Below are positions 1-11,675 of a DNA stretch of 64,000 bases, in pieces. The DNA lies in assembly GCA_013397845.1 (NCBI GenBank), contig VZTG01009139.1:177826-241825 (forward strand). The letters run 5' to 3'. The notes beneath the pieces are model-generated. The model was not told the DNA's origin. It searched no databases and saw nothing but the letters and a program-made list of their open reading frames with translations. The position numbers and the translations under genes are program-made. The stretch's first letter is position 1. The number at the start of each line of letters is the position of its first letter. This DNA is from Melanocharis versteri (lineage: Eukaryota > Chordata > Aves > Passeriformes > Melanocharitidae).

Positions 1-934
1 GAGCAAGGGCAAGCTCTCACACAACATCATGTTTATCCCTGAACTCTCCCCACCACAGGCAGCTGGGATATATTTTTCTCATTAAGAGATTAAACGCTGC
101 CACACACACATCTCCTCTAATTCCCTCTGCTAACCAACTCGTGGCTCCCCCTTTCCCCGGCACTAGCACTTTCGTCCCACCTTTGTAAAACAAAATGCCT
201 GCTCTCCCACCAGCCACTCACCCCCCATCACCACCTCCACATTTCTCCGTGCCAGGACAGTCAGATTTTTTCCAGCTTCCTGCAAGACTCCCAGTGGTGT
301 GTGTGTGTAGTATGCGATGCCATGAAACAGGAACACAGTCACCACAGTCACAGCCTCCCGCCCCTAGACATCGTCACATTGGATCACATTGGACCCCCAT
401 GTTACACATAACCAAGAGAAATGGTTTACAGAAGCTCTGAAGCATCAGCCAGATTTGCTGTCTTCCCCCAAGGAAAATAGGAATAACTGAAATTTGAGGA
501 ATACTGTAAATATTTCCACCAGGCACCTCCTTAACAAAGCTAAACCTCATTTCTGTCTTCAAGCCTCAATAACACGTCGTTATTCATGTAATTAACATTT
601 TGTAGAAAGATTCTTGATCTCAGCATGGCTTGTTTATAGATAAACACTTTATGCAACCGATAAACCTTATCCATGGGAGCAGGGCTGCGAGGGACCCCAC
701 CCCAGAGCAATCGCTGCCTTTTGCTATGTCAGTAAAACAGGGCAGAAATCAAGCACAGAAAATCGCCATTGTTCCCACTGGTGACCCGTAATGAGAGAAG
801 GCTGCAGGAAAGAAAAAGCGTGGCATGATGGGAGCCCCTGTGCTCCTTGGCACGGGGTCACCACCTCTGCCTCCACCTCCACACTGCTTTTAGAAAGCTA
901 AACAAAGAGAAAGGTTTTTAAAAGCCCGGCTTAC
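1..934. other. noncoding, probable ABHD6 5' intron
   Basis: No exon with coding potential is visible on either strand. There are short CA/TG runs near 102-110 and 296-309. If the candidate exon just to the right belongs to a leftward gene, this stretch would be its following intron. I looked for the ABHD6 membrane anchor and hydrolase motifs in all minus-strand frames and found none. Confidence 0.4.
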
Positions 935-1004
935 CTTGCAGAGTTCCCCTCCTCTTGTCGGCAAAAGTCCTGCTCGCTGTGGGCAGCGGCAGTGTCTGAA
1001 AACA
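935..1004 (-). other. candidate noncoding 5' UTR exon, probably ABHD6
   Basis: On the minus strand a long pyrimidine tract ending in TTCTGACAG is followed by about 61-70 bases and then CTGCAAG with the donor GTAAGC. A second acceptor AG nine bases inside would start the exon at 995 instead of 1004. The segment has no useful open frame, so it would be untranslated. In human, ABHD6 is the divergent neighbour of DNASE1L3 and would run leftward here, which fits a 5' UTR exon. The splice signals are seen directly; the assignment to ABHD6 is inferred from synteny alone. Confidence 0.4.
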
Positions 1005-1213
1005 CTGTCAGAAGAGGAAAAAAACAAGGTCAAAATCGCAGTCCTGCTTTTACTCCTCCCCTCAGGCTCGGCAGCCCGGTGAGTTTGGGGTATTTAATCC
1101 ACCAGCTTCCCTTCAAGACGTCTCATATTCACCTTCTGACCAACCTTTCCCCTGTTTATGTAAATTTGGTCTTTTGTACAATAAAGCCCGCTGAGTGCAC
1201 TTGTTCCAAGCAG

Positions 1214-1330
1214 GAGCAAAGTGCAAGCTGCCATCGGAGACGGAGCGAAAGCCGCCGCGGCGCGGCGGGGAGAGCTGAGACCAGCAGCCCCAGGTAGGGC
1301 TGCGCGGACCCAGCGCCGCGGGCTCATGCT
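1214..1330. promoter_or_regulatory. short CpG-dense block with plus-strand donor
   Basis: About 115 bases are packed with CpG and GCC/GCG runs, unlike the flanks. On the plus strand the block contains CCCCAG followed by GTAGGG near 1295, a good splice donor shape. It could be a small promoter with a noncoding first exon on the plus strand, or part of a bidirectional promoter. No protein is recognisable in any frame. A chance GC-rich patch is possible. Confidence 0.3.
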
Positions 1331-4090
1331 CGTCCTTCAGGTGATTACTGCTATTAGAACAAAGCCAGCTAAGCTGCTTCTCGTCCCCTTCCTCTTTGTC
1401 TTAAAGGTACTTTTCCAAGCGCTCTCCGTCCTGCCCCCCCTCCGAGCCTTCCCTGTGTGAGACAGGCTGAAGCGAAGCGCAGCCGCAGGAAATTACTGGG
1501 GAGGCAGCAAAATGCTGGCCTGAACTCGCTGGCAGATTTTGGCTGTGAAATTCACGGGGGACGATCAATAGGAGCACCGGAGCCACCCGGCAGGAGTTCT
1601 TGGGGCTGCTTCGAGCCAGAAAATCCCTGAAAGCCTCACCTTGCCAGGGCCACAGGGCAGCCAGTGGGCTGCTGTCCCTATCACGCCGGAGCATTTCGGT
1701 AGGGCCATGACAGCCACCACTCACCACGTGAGCCCCGGCACCCAATGCCGGCCATGCACACCCGGCAAACCCCGCTGAGGGCTCCGCTGGCTACAGGTGC
1801 CTGAGGGGTGGATGCTCGGGGAACCCTATGGCGCTTCCGAACCTCCTTCTGAATGGGCACAGCATCGCCACTGATTTCCATGGCTACCTCCGATGGAGGA
1901 AAATGTCAGCAGGCTCAGCTATGCAATCAGGGGCAGACACTATCACCACAGTCCCCAGCATCCTCTGCCCCATAAAGCCACCCCAGCACCCATCAGTGCT
2001 ACACGGACACCGGCTCCCCAAAGCCTCGTGGGAGCACCCACAGTGGCAATGCCCTGCGATGGTGCTTTGCCCAGGGAATGATAATCTTCCCTGCTGCACT
2101 GGGACCAGGCAGCATCACCCCAGGACCCAGCAGAGTCCTTTGCTACCAGCTAGAAAGCAGCTTTTAAACCAATTGTGGGTTTAAAAATAAAACAAGCCCT
2201 CTGGTAACAGCTGTAAGTCTTCATACCATAGCCCATCCATCACTCTGAGGTGCCCTGTGACCAAGAGTCACAGCAAGTGGCCCCAGGTGTTGCTACTGCT
2301 TCTCAGAAGGATCTCCATGTACTTCATAAATTAACTTGCAAACACCAATTAGGCAACTCTGATAAATTATGTGTGGTCATGGCGGTGATAATGCCGAGCA
2401 TGCTGCACACATGGCAGGGCACGGGATGCCAAACCAGGAGCACTGGTTCTCATACTGGCAGCAAGCACTTAACCACTACAGCCTGCATCCCACCTGGGAA
2501 GATCCCAAAACAAGGCACCCCAGGTAATGGGATGGTTCCAGGACAGATGCTAAGGGGAGGCTCCCCATCTCCATTTGTTTGCTACTTCTTCCCTTGTGTC
2601 AGATTCAAGTAAGGGTCTCAACACCTGCAAAGAGAGGGGCCAACAGGTGGAAGGGGTCTGTGGGTCACTACAAGAAGACAGCATGTTGGTGACAGTCCCA
2701 AGGCCATGGGACAAAGGTATTTTTCAAGCCAGTGTGTCACTCCTGGGAGGCTAGGGAAGACCCAACAGTGCAGCTCCGGTGTATCTATCATTTTTTTCCA
2801 AGCCCCACAAGAGAGGCGGCAGCAGCAGCACAAAACCCACCCCAAGGCAGAAGGGCCTTGGGTTGGAAGAGGAAACTAGCAGCTGATGCTCTGGGCAGCC
2901 CCGAGGAAGGCTAGGCAGGGATTTCACAAAACAGGAATCACATGTATGCCCTCACTGCCAACATTCAGGCACAAAGGCTGTCCTGGGCTGTGCTCATAGG
3001 GACTGGGCTGCACAACTGCTATTGCACACAGGGTTTTGCTCAGCCCACCTGCACCCAGTGCAGTCCATGTCTGACTGATCACTGAATAGCTGAAAGCTAA
3101 GCAGCACATTCAGGCATATGTTAATTATTTTTTTTAAGATCTGAAAAGGAAAAAGCATCAACCAATTTTAAGATCTCACTGCAGAAAGAGGGGGCTTTGA
3201 GGGTCCTCAGTGGCTGAGGTGGGCCCCCGAGAACCCCTGACTCACACCACTAATCATGTAAAAAGAAAAACGCAAAACATCCAAGTGAACCCTTTCCCTT
3301 GGAAACTCCTTCACCCTTGTATCCTCTGCAGCCAGAAAAATAATATTGACTATAAACAATGACATAACTACTGTTATGATTCCCCAGTGGTGTAGTTTGC
3401 TATGTGATCCTTTAGGTGCTAATCACAATGAAGTTGTAATTTAATATCTATTAATATTTGAAAGATCTCTGTCTGTCAGTCAGCCAGCTCTCAATCTTAA
3501 TCCAGCCTCCAGTGAGCCGAGAGTAGGAAATGTGCCCTTTCACCTTAATTTGTTTATAGATGGAAGAAATGAGAGCATTATTTCTGCAGCAGCATTTTAC
3601 AAAACGTACATCTCTGAGCCGTTTATATCTGTGCAACACGGCTCCAACACAAGCCAGAGAGTCTGGGCTGGTCCCTGACCCTGCTGCTGTACCCCAGGCT
3701 GGGAATATGCAGGGACAAGCCATCAGCGTCACTGCCAGCCAGCCTGGGGACAAGGTGGATGAAAAGCATGACCCAAGCAGGCTGTGCTGCCAGTCAGCTG
3801 CTGGTTTTGAAATTCATAACGTGCCCATCCTCCTTCCGGACCCCGTCGCCATCCTCATCCTGCCGCACACGCACGCAACAGAGCATGCACGGCACATCCG
3901 ATGTCACGAGTGCGCTCGGACTCAGCCGTCTCCTGGGGAGGGGGTAGGAAAGAGTTGGGCAGGGATGAGGTAGGGGTATCCGAGGGCCACAACCCGGCCC
4001 CTTCTCTCAGCACACAGCCTCCCCCCGCCCTCCCCAAAAGCATCCTCCTCCGGCAAAATGACAGCATCCTCTGAACAGCAGCAGCTGAGA
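1331..4090. other. noncoding, no gene seen
   Basis: Mixed-composition sequence with no recognisable exon on either strand. Open frames up to about 140 codons exist but lack family motifs and plausible splice context. It probably belongs to the first intron or promoter-proximal region of the leftward ABHD6 gene. Confidence 0.4.
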
Positions 4091-4170
4091 CCACAGAATC
4101 CTTTAGAGTCATAAAACGGTTTGCGCTGGAAGGGACCTTAAAGATCATCTTGTTCCAGCCCACTCGCCAC
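4091..4170 (-). mobile_element. CR1 LINE fragment
   Basis: The plus strand reads as the usual complement of a CR1 3' end: a degraded AGAATC..ATAAAACGG start, then the hallmark GGAAGGGACCTTAAAGATCA and TTCCAGCCC. Only about 80 bases remain, so this is a dead 5'-truncated copy inserted in the minus orientation. It abuts the CpG-rich block. Confidence 0.8.
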
Positions 4171-4259
4171 CGAATGATTAATTGTTGGGGGAGGGGGGGA
4201 TTTAAAGGCAAATTAATTAAATCTTTGAATATATATTTTAATGTTTTTCTTGGATTTGG

Positions 4260-4600
4260 TCTTTGCTCGCGATCTTGTGCCCATCCCCAGCGATGCCAGG
4301 GTTGGGACCGGGGAGACCAGGACGCCGGAACGGCCCCCCCTCCGCTCACTCCCCCCTCCCCGGTCCTGTCATTGCCACCGTCAGCCCCGCATTCCGCCNN
4401 NNNNNNNNNNNNNNNNNNNNNNNNNNNNCCCGCCCCTCGCCGTGCCGAGCCGAGCCGGGCCGGGCCGTAATGGCAGCGCCGGGCGGAGGAACGCGACGGC
4501 TCCGCTGCGCCCTCCCTCCGCGCCTGTGCGGCTCCGCGGGGCGCAGCGGAGAGGCGGGGATGCGGCTCCGCGGGGCGGGATGCCAAGGGGGTATAGGCGG
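4260..4600. promoter_or_regulatory. CpG-rich block, candidate ABHD6 promoter
   Basis: High GC with many CpG dinucleotides and repeated CCGAGCCGGGCCGGGCC-type motifs, typical of a vertebrate CpG-island promoter. It lies between DNASE1L3 and the inferred leftward ABHD6, so it is a reasonable ABHD6 start region. The alternative is a second GC block belonging to the same island as 1214-1330. No initiation site or first-exon donor can be fixed because the centre is unsequenced. Confidence 0.45.
4399..4428. other. assembly gap (30 N)
   Basis: Thirty undetermined bases lie inside the GC-rich block, a common dropout in short-read assemblies. The true length is unknown. Any open frame crossing it is an artefact. 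Confidence 0.99.
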
Positions 4601-4609
4601 GACACAGCT

Positions 4610-5330
4610 GGGGTGAAAAGGGGATGGGATAGGGGCGAAAGCGGAGGTTACAACGGGGTGCGAGGGGGGAGATGATAAGCCTGCTTTGCCGATGCGACTG
4701 GGGGACACAAGGGCTGCAAGGTGCCTACAGTGGGGGGATGTAGAGGGACGTCGATGGAGGCGCAAGGGGGGGATGCAATGAAGCTGCAAAAGGAATTCAG
4801 GGGAGAAGTAATGGGGCTTCCATGGGGATCGCAACAGGAGTGGAAAGGGGGATGCAATGGGGGGATTCAGTGGAGCTGGGATGGGAATTCAGTGGGGTTA
4901 AAGCAGGGGATGCAACTGGGCTGCAGTGGAAGTGGGAGTGCAAGTGGTATATAAGGTATAACAGGGATGCTAGGGAGACAATGTGGGGGTACAAGAGGGG
5001 ACACAGAGTGGCAACAGAGGGATGTGATGTGACTTTAGTAGGGGTGTAAGAGAGGGGTGCGAGTGGGCTGCAGGGGGTGGGCAGTTACAACAGCGTTAGG
5101 TTTACAACAGAAATGTAAAGGCGGTATGCAAGAGATACACAGCAGGGAGCCAAGAAGGATGCATTGAGGCTACAGAATTCATACAGTGGGGTTGCCATGG
5201 GGATGCAACAGGGGTAGAAAAAGGAATGTGATATGGCAGCAATAGGGTTACAACAAGGAGACACAAGGGTGGATACAACAGGGGTTACAACAGGGATGTT
5301 AAGGGGATGTGATACAACTGCCACAGAGCT
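4610..5330 (+). repeat. degenerate G-rich minisatellite-like repeat
   Basis: About 700 bases are built from imperfect short units close to GGGGATGCAACA, about 12-16 bases long. Recurring pieces include GGGGATGCAAT, GGGGTTACAACA, GGGATGTGATA and GGGTACAAGAGG. Unit length drifts and no single period holds throughout. Strand asymmetry is strong, with G-runs nearly all on the plus strand. Open frames here are repeat artefacts. It sits immediately beside the CpG-rich block. Confidence 0.7.
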
Positions 5331-5339
5331 ACAAAGGAG

Positions 5340-8300
5340 AGTGCAGCACTATACCCCACAGAGAAACCTCACAGCTCCCTTGCATGAGGCCTGGGAGCAA
5401 GCTTGGGGTGGGGGACAGCTGTTCCCAGGTCTTGGAGAGGGCTGTGATCAAGGATGCTCCCATGGAAAGGACACAAAGGTTGAAATCAGAGCATCCAACT
5501 TACAAAAATCCTATTTCAGGTGTAAAATTAAGTCTGTCACTTAGGTTACAAATCTTTTACCTTCCCAAGAGATGACACTGCTCTCAGGAGCTGCATTTCA
5601 ACTTGCATTTTAAAATCTGCTCCAACATTTCTTAAAACTGCCAACTGAATCCTTTCACTATAAGCAAATTTACTTTCATTCCCCCTGGGTCACATATCAG
5701 GCTTGTGTGTACCTTTAAGATATGCCCAAAAAATTATGAGAAAACTTAATTAAATTGGAAATGAGATCAGCTCTTGAGTAAATGCAAATTGGGTCAAATC
5801 CTCACCCCACCTGTGCTTTGATAAAGGATGTCCCTTTGGTCTGGCAGGCTAGGGAAGGTGAGATAATTGGTGTAGAGGGCTTTCCAGGTCAGAGTTTACT
5901 ACAATAACCATAAGCTTTTAATAACACGAACTGTCAGAAGAGATTTATAACTAAAAATAAAGGGGTTTAGGTGGCCTGGTGAAGTCGAGGCTCAGCCTGT
6001 TTTCAGTTTTCTTTCTCAGTCAAGCTGGGTTAAACAAAGCTGAGCTTCTGCTAAGGTGACCTAAGTGGACATGGAAGGTATTTCACAAGCCTTCAAACAT
6101 TGTTTGCAGTTGCAGTTGTTTGTTCAACTTTCTCATGCAAGGCCCCAGGCTCCCGCGGGACACATGCAGGGCAGTGCTGACTCAGAGATGGATTACCCAC
6201 ACAGTGGTTATTCCAGGCCACCTGGTGGGAATGCCCCTGGATAGAGTCATAGCAAATGATGGTGTTTAAAATAAAGGAGCTGAAGCAGAGACCTGCAGTG
6301 GTTTTATGTTGAAACATGGCATGAGTTAGTTAAGCAGAGAACCCACTCCTGCAAGCTATGTGTGCAGCCAGAGGGAGGAGTCATTGAGAGCCTCCTTTGG
6401 TGGTGACCGGCTACTCTGATCCAGCCACTGCCAGGACACGGCCAAGCTTCAACAGGTCACAGCCTTGCTGAGGGAGGCGATTTGCAGTGCCGTGATCACT
6501 TTGCCAGGCAGGGGCTGAGGCTGCTCCTCTGTCCCAGCACAGTGGAGGAGATCTTGGGCAGTCCACATGGCACAGGGGGGGCAATGGGGAAAGTACAGGG
6601 CACAGCTGGGCTCCCTGTGCCCACAGAGAGCAGGTGAGCCTCAGGCTTCAGAGGAAGCCCTGGCAGCTCCCTGGGCACCTCCTTAGGACCCTACAAGGCC
6701 ATGTTTGGGGTGGTTGCAGTGTGGCAAGCCCAAATTAAAAGCTGGTGCCTGCACTGACCTGCCCCATGAGTTTTGTTTCTTTTCTCAGCCTACAGACAAC
6801 TCATCACACAACTGTGGCAGCTGGCGAGAACCGAGTCACCCCTGCGTCACCCTCCAAGGCCCCCGGCATTTCGGAGGCCAGCACCAGCTATGCTGGCTCT
6901 CAGCTGAAAATTACTCATTCCTAATGCCAGTGTCAGGAGATGGGCTTCCCACCGGCACAGGAGCACAGCTTTGATGCTGTGAGCAGGACAGACAATGACC
7001 ACAACAATTACTTATGATCCAATGAGAAACAAAATGTCTCTCTAAATCAGAGCAACCACATGATAAAAAAAAACATTAAAAATAATTGGAATTAGATGTC
7101 CCATGGCCAGACAACCAGACGACGAGAGTTTTATGTAAAGTTTTGTTTTCCATAGAAAGGCAGCAGCTCTGGCTGGATTCAGTGCAGGATGGCTGTGGAG
7201 AACTCCAGCTTCTGCCTCACAAAGCCAAGAAGCAGCATTGCTCCACTAGGTGAAAAGTTTCCATGCTATTTTCCACTGCTGGGTGATGGATCCCCAGGGC
7301 ACATGGCGAGGCTGTTTGCAATCATAACAAGTGACTGCATGCTGCCTTGGTAGGGTGAATCATCTTCCCACGGTGGCTTGTCCCCCTCTATTCCCACTGG
7401 TGCAGTGGTGACCCTGTGGCATGATCCGTGAGCAATGCCCAGGGCACTGTGGGCATGGGAGAGCCCTGGGGCAGGTGGATGCCCCAGAGCCCACCACGGG
7501 ACCTGCTGTTGAGGAAGGCCTTGCCATGCCCTGAGCAGTGCCACTTTAATAACACACAGCTACCAAAATTCACCCCCCCCAGGACAGAAATAAGATCTCG
7601 GCTCACCTCAGTTTGCTAACAGTAGCTCTGGGTGAGCACAGGGGTGAATAAGTCCTCTAGGCACCACCTTGAGCAGCCACCCTGTCACTCTTCAGGGGCT
7701 TCATTGCACAACCTGGGACGAACACAGGAACAATGCTCCTGCCTTTTAAAACATTATAAAGCAAGACCTACTTGCCTAATAACAGCTTTAAATAGTACTT
7801 TATTAACTCTGCTCAAAATTAATGCATATATTACGCACATTTTAATTACATCTTTAAGAGCTAACAATATGGGTGTACTTATTGGCACAAAACCTTATTT
7901 GGTGCCTGCAATATCTTTATGGAGGATTAACTTCAAAGCCTCATCTTGCTGTCATGCATCAAAGCCTGTATTTCAGATTACCTCCCGCTCCCCTACAGCT
8001 CAGCTAAGCAGCCTCCTTCAAGAAACTGAAAACATGATGAGGAGTATTTCCTTGGACTGCCTTGTAGTGGGCAGGCTGTCATGCTTCAAACCACTAGTTG
8101 AACATATTAAGTTGAAAAAGAAAACCCTATCAGAGTCCTGGACCAGCAAAAGAATTGTGCCTTGACGGTAATTGATTAAGTAGAACACTTACCTTCCAGA
8201 ATTATAAATAAAAATTAAGTATCAAAGATTTGATTCAAAACATTCCACATATCTTGCGCAGCAAATACTTTTACCCTGCATTGCACTGAAGTGCCAGAGG

Positions 8301-11300
8301 GTCACACCAGGACAATTATTGCCATTACATTGGCACTGAAACCACTTCTCAAATGACCATATATGGTCTGCAGCCCAGCTATGAACTTTAGCAATACAAA
8401 ATGGCCCAAGTGCTTTGCTACTTATTAACTTGAAAGTCCAAGAGACTGCGATAAAATACTCTGCCTGATGGTTGTGATAAGTCACCAAGAGCCCAAAGGT
8501 AATTTAATTTGCCTAAAGGAACCTACTTTTATGGTGATGGCATCTTTGGGGCTGGCCCTTCCTGGACTTCCCCCTGCCACAGTGGATGTTGACAGAGTAG
8601 CAATTTGTGTAGAAATGGTAAAAATTAAGAAACGTGCAACACCTTAAAGCCTGGTATGTGGAAGGGGAGTCCCCTTGTCCAGAAAACAGCTGTGGTGGCA
8701 CCTGGGGAGAACCAACCTGGGGGCATTGGTCCCCGCACTGCTCTTCACACCCAACACCACCTCTGCCCAGGCTCCCTGGAGCCAATACCTCTTTGGGGGA
8801 ACAGGCTAATGGGTATGTCGAGTGGGGCAGCAGGGACACCCCAGTGGACTGGGGCTCAGGCAGACCAGGGCAGCCTTTGCACCCTTTGTTGAAAGGGCAC
8901 AGCAGCACTGGTGTCCCCAGCAGTGTCAAACCCTTGACCCCAAACCCCAGAACACAGACACCACATCTTTCCTACAGAGAAGAAATGAAGCTTCAGCCAA
9001 GCCCCAAGCACCCCTTGGGTGCTCCCCCCTCACAGAGCATCCTGTGAGTCACGCTGCCCTTCGAGCCCAGAATAGGTTTCCTCTGCCAGAGCAGAAGAGG
9101 ATGTGGGCTGACGCCTCAGTGTCTTCCTCCAGCCCTCCCAGGGAGACACAGGAAACCTCAGAGATCTTCTCAGTCCATCTCCGCCAACAAAAACTATTCT
9201 GTGGGTTCCCTATAGGCAGCCATGGCTGCAGTCAAAAGGAAACAGCTGTGCCTGGAGGGAGAGGAGGAACCCTCACATGGCTGCAGGACCCTCACACCCC
9301 ACCGTCCCAAGGGGACCCTAAGCAGGCGTGTGATACAGGGACACACCTCACCCCATCATCCCACAGCACCATCTGGGGAGTGGGAAGAAGATGGAGGGCT
9401 GAGTTGCAGCTCTAGAGGCAGCAACACACCAGCCACAGCCCCCATGCACCCAGGACAGGCTGTCAGCAAAGCTTCACCGAACGGCCACAGGCAGCACCTA
9501 CTCACTGCTCAGAGCTCTTGCCCAAACTGGCTTCTGCATCACCTTCGACCTCCTCAGCTGCCTCTCCTCCCCTGGGACCAGAGAGAGGCTGAGAAGGGGC
9601 TTTATTAAGGAATGTTCCACAGGTGCTGCTCAGCTGGAGAGGGTGTCCCTCACCTGGCATCATTCCAAGTGGGGACAAGAGACCCAGATTGTGTTGGTTT
9701 CACCAGCAGCTTCTCGTGCAAGAACAGGGCAGCCCTGAACTGTCCGTGTTCATGCACCCTCATCGAGCAGGTTTTATGATCTGATAAGGAGCAAAGAGGA
9801 CATGCACAGAAAGTGCAGTAAACAAGGAGTAAAGTGGAGCAGAAAGGAACATGAACTCCCTGTGTCACCCCCCACAGGTTGACTGGCTGCAGTTTGTCCC
9901 CCTGATAATGCCTGCGGGAGGAGAAAGGGGTAACTGATAAGCCAGTAGCCCTGAAGATAAACATAGCACTGACAGCCACAGTTCAGGGTCAGAGCCTTCA
10001 CAGCTCAGGGTTAGAGCCTTGTTGTTGGGCACCACAACAAACATTTGATTTCTGATGCCAGGGTAGCCAAAACAAGCCTGATTTTGTGGAGAGCTCTGGG
10101 TTTTGATGACTCTGGCCCTGAAACCGTAGCTGCTGTGGCAAGTGCTTGGCTCAGGCTGCACTTTAGCAAGGTTAAGCTGGAGATTTACACCCCTCCAAGG
10201 CTGTTGCTTTCCCTCCCCTCTCTCTTTATTAGTTTCTACCAGAGCCTGTCCTGCCTGGGGACAGCTCATTGGGGACCCAGAAGAGAAGAAGAACTGCCTA
10301 AGCCTTGTTATTTTGGAGGATCACCTGCCCACTCCCCAAGTAGCTGTGTTGATTGGGAAACACTGGGGTAATGTGGTGACATGTCCCTTGCTGGCAGCCA
10401 GTGCTCCAAATTCCAGTAATGCCAAAAGAGATTTGTGGTGCCTATTCCAACACCTGCAGAACATTCCCTGGAGAATTTACCTCCCCAGCAAGGCCTGGAT
10501 CCCACTGCTTTCAGCTGTGCCATGTCTTTGGGAGCCCCTCCATGTGCTGTGCTTTGTGCTTTCTCCATCTGAGACTGTTCAGCTAGTTCAGTGTTGGCAG
10601 CCATGTCCTGGTGCCTCTGGATCTAGACCGGCTCAGACAGCAAGGTGCAGGCAGGCTGGGTGTTCCCAGAGAACGGAAGGAGGATATGAAAGCATCCTGT
10701 AAGCACAGGGAGAAAAATTCAAAACACTTAACGATGCTATTTGTTACACCTCATGCCGTTATAACTTGATTGAGGGCCAACAAATGTGTTTCTGCCTGAG
10801 GTCTGACACGTGGTGGAGGATTAAGGGAGAGTAGGGGGATGGCTTCCCTGCAAAAGCCACCTCAGGAGACCAAGCCATCCCACCTGCAGCATAACTCACT
10901 CAATTTAGCCAAATTCATGTGTCCCCTTCCACCATACAGCACAAGCCAGACTCACATGCACAAACCAAGACTCCAGCTGTGCTGAGGACACTTGGCCAGG
11001 AGTTTGAGGGACAGTGCTGGGGCATCAGGTATCTTCCCATGGCTGCCTGGCAGTCCCGTCCAATGGGCTTTTGGTGCCCTCCAGAAATCCCAGTCTTCCC
11101 CCCTGCTGCTTCCCAGACCCTTTCACCATCCACTCCATCCACCTCCTGGTCTTGACCTCTAACCTGGAATGGCCCTGGGAGCCTGGTCCTGGTCCAGCAC
11201 TGCCCAGAGTGGTCCCAGCTGGTGCCCAGTCATAGCAAGCATCCCACACCTGGTGTCTCCCTGTGGGGAGGGATGCTGGTTTCTGGTGGAGCAGTTGCTC

Positions 11301-11470
11301 TGCCAGGATTCGGAGATTGGCTCAGAAGAGCGTGTTTTCCCCCCAGGCAGAAGTTCAAAGTCTCCCTGCTGCTTTGTGCTGGAGATGGAAGTGAGGGAAA
11401 GGAGGAAATGGTGATTCCTGTTTGTGATTGACACAGCTGACTGCTCAGTTTGACCTCCCAACCCGCCACA
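5340..11470. other. intergenic, upstream of DNASE1L3
   Basis: About 6 kb with no exon I can recognise on either strand. Composition is ordinary and slightly GC-rich in 8.6-11.4 kb. Open frames up to about 200 codons are proline- and serine-rich and unconserved in appearance, as expected by chance in such DNA. Distal regulatory elements of DNASE1L3 or ABHD6 could lie here but cannot be identified by eye. Confidence 0.5.
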
Positions 11471-11479
11471 GAGGGACGG

Positions 11480-11500
11480 ATACATAAACACATACATATT
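11480..11500 (+). promoter_or_regulatory. possible TATA-like DNASE1L3 core promoter
   Basis: An A/T-rich stretch with TACATAAA and CATACATATTTA lies about 40-60 bases ahead of the initiator codon of DNASE1L3. There is no CpG island at this gene, which fits tissue-restricted expression. A short upstream noncoding exon is also possible, because GCTTGCAG near 11510 could be a splice acceptor. Confidence 0.25.
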
Positions 11501-11537
11501 TACAGGCACGCTTGCAGCACTCATTTTGCCCAGGTCC

Positions 11538-11675
11538 ATGAAGATGTTGCTCTTCTTCTTACTTTCACTCTTCCATTTCAACCCATCTCTGAGCCTAAAA
11601 ATCTGCTCCTTCAATGTGAAGTCTTTTGGAGAAACTAAAATAGCCAGACCTGAAGTCATTGATGCCGTGGTAAAG
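11538..11675 (+). CDS. DNASE1L3: DNASE1L3 coding exon 1
   Basis: 46 codons covering the signal peptide and the first beta strand (KICSFNVKSFGE). It ends in frame at GTAAAG followed by the donor GTACGT. The ATG at 11538 gives exactly 305 residues. The ATG at 11544 has a better -3 base (A) and would only shorten the signal peptide by two residues. Confidence 0.95.

Noticed and set aside
1..4260. ABHD6 coding sequence expected from synteny
   Set aside because: No minus-strand frame shows the N-terminal membrane anchor, the GTSMGG-type nucleophile elbow or other hydrolase motifs. Only a noncoding exon candidate was kept.
3855..4586. 243-codon minus-strand open frame
   Set aside because: It runs through the 30-base assembly gap, a CR1 fragment and CpG-rich DNA, and has no family motif. 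The frame is an artefact.
7632..8165. 177-codon plus-strand open frame
   Set aside because: Low-complexity serine/leucine-rich translation without a recognisable domain, splice context or conserved look.
8822..9415. 197-codon plus-strand open frame
   Set aside because: Proline- and glutamine-rich, and overlapped by equally long frames in other phases. This is typical chance coding in GC-rich intergenic DNA.
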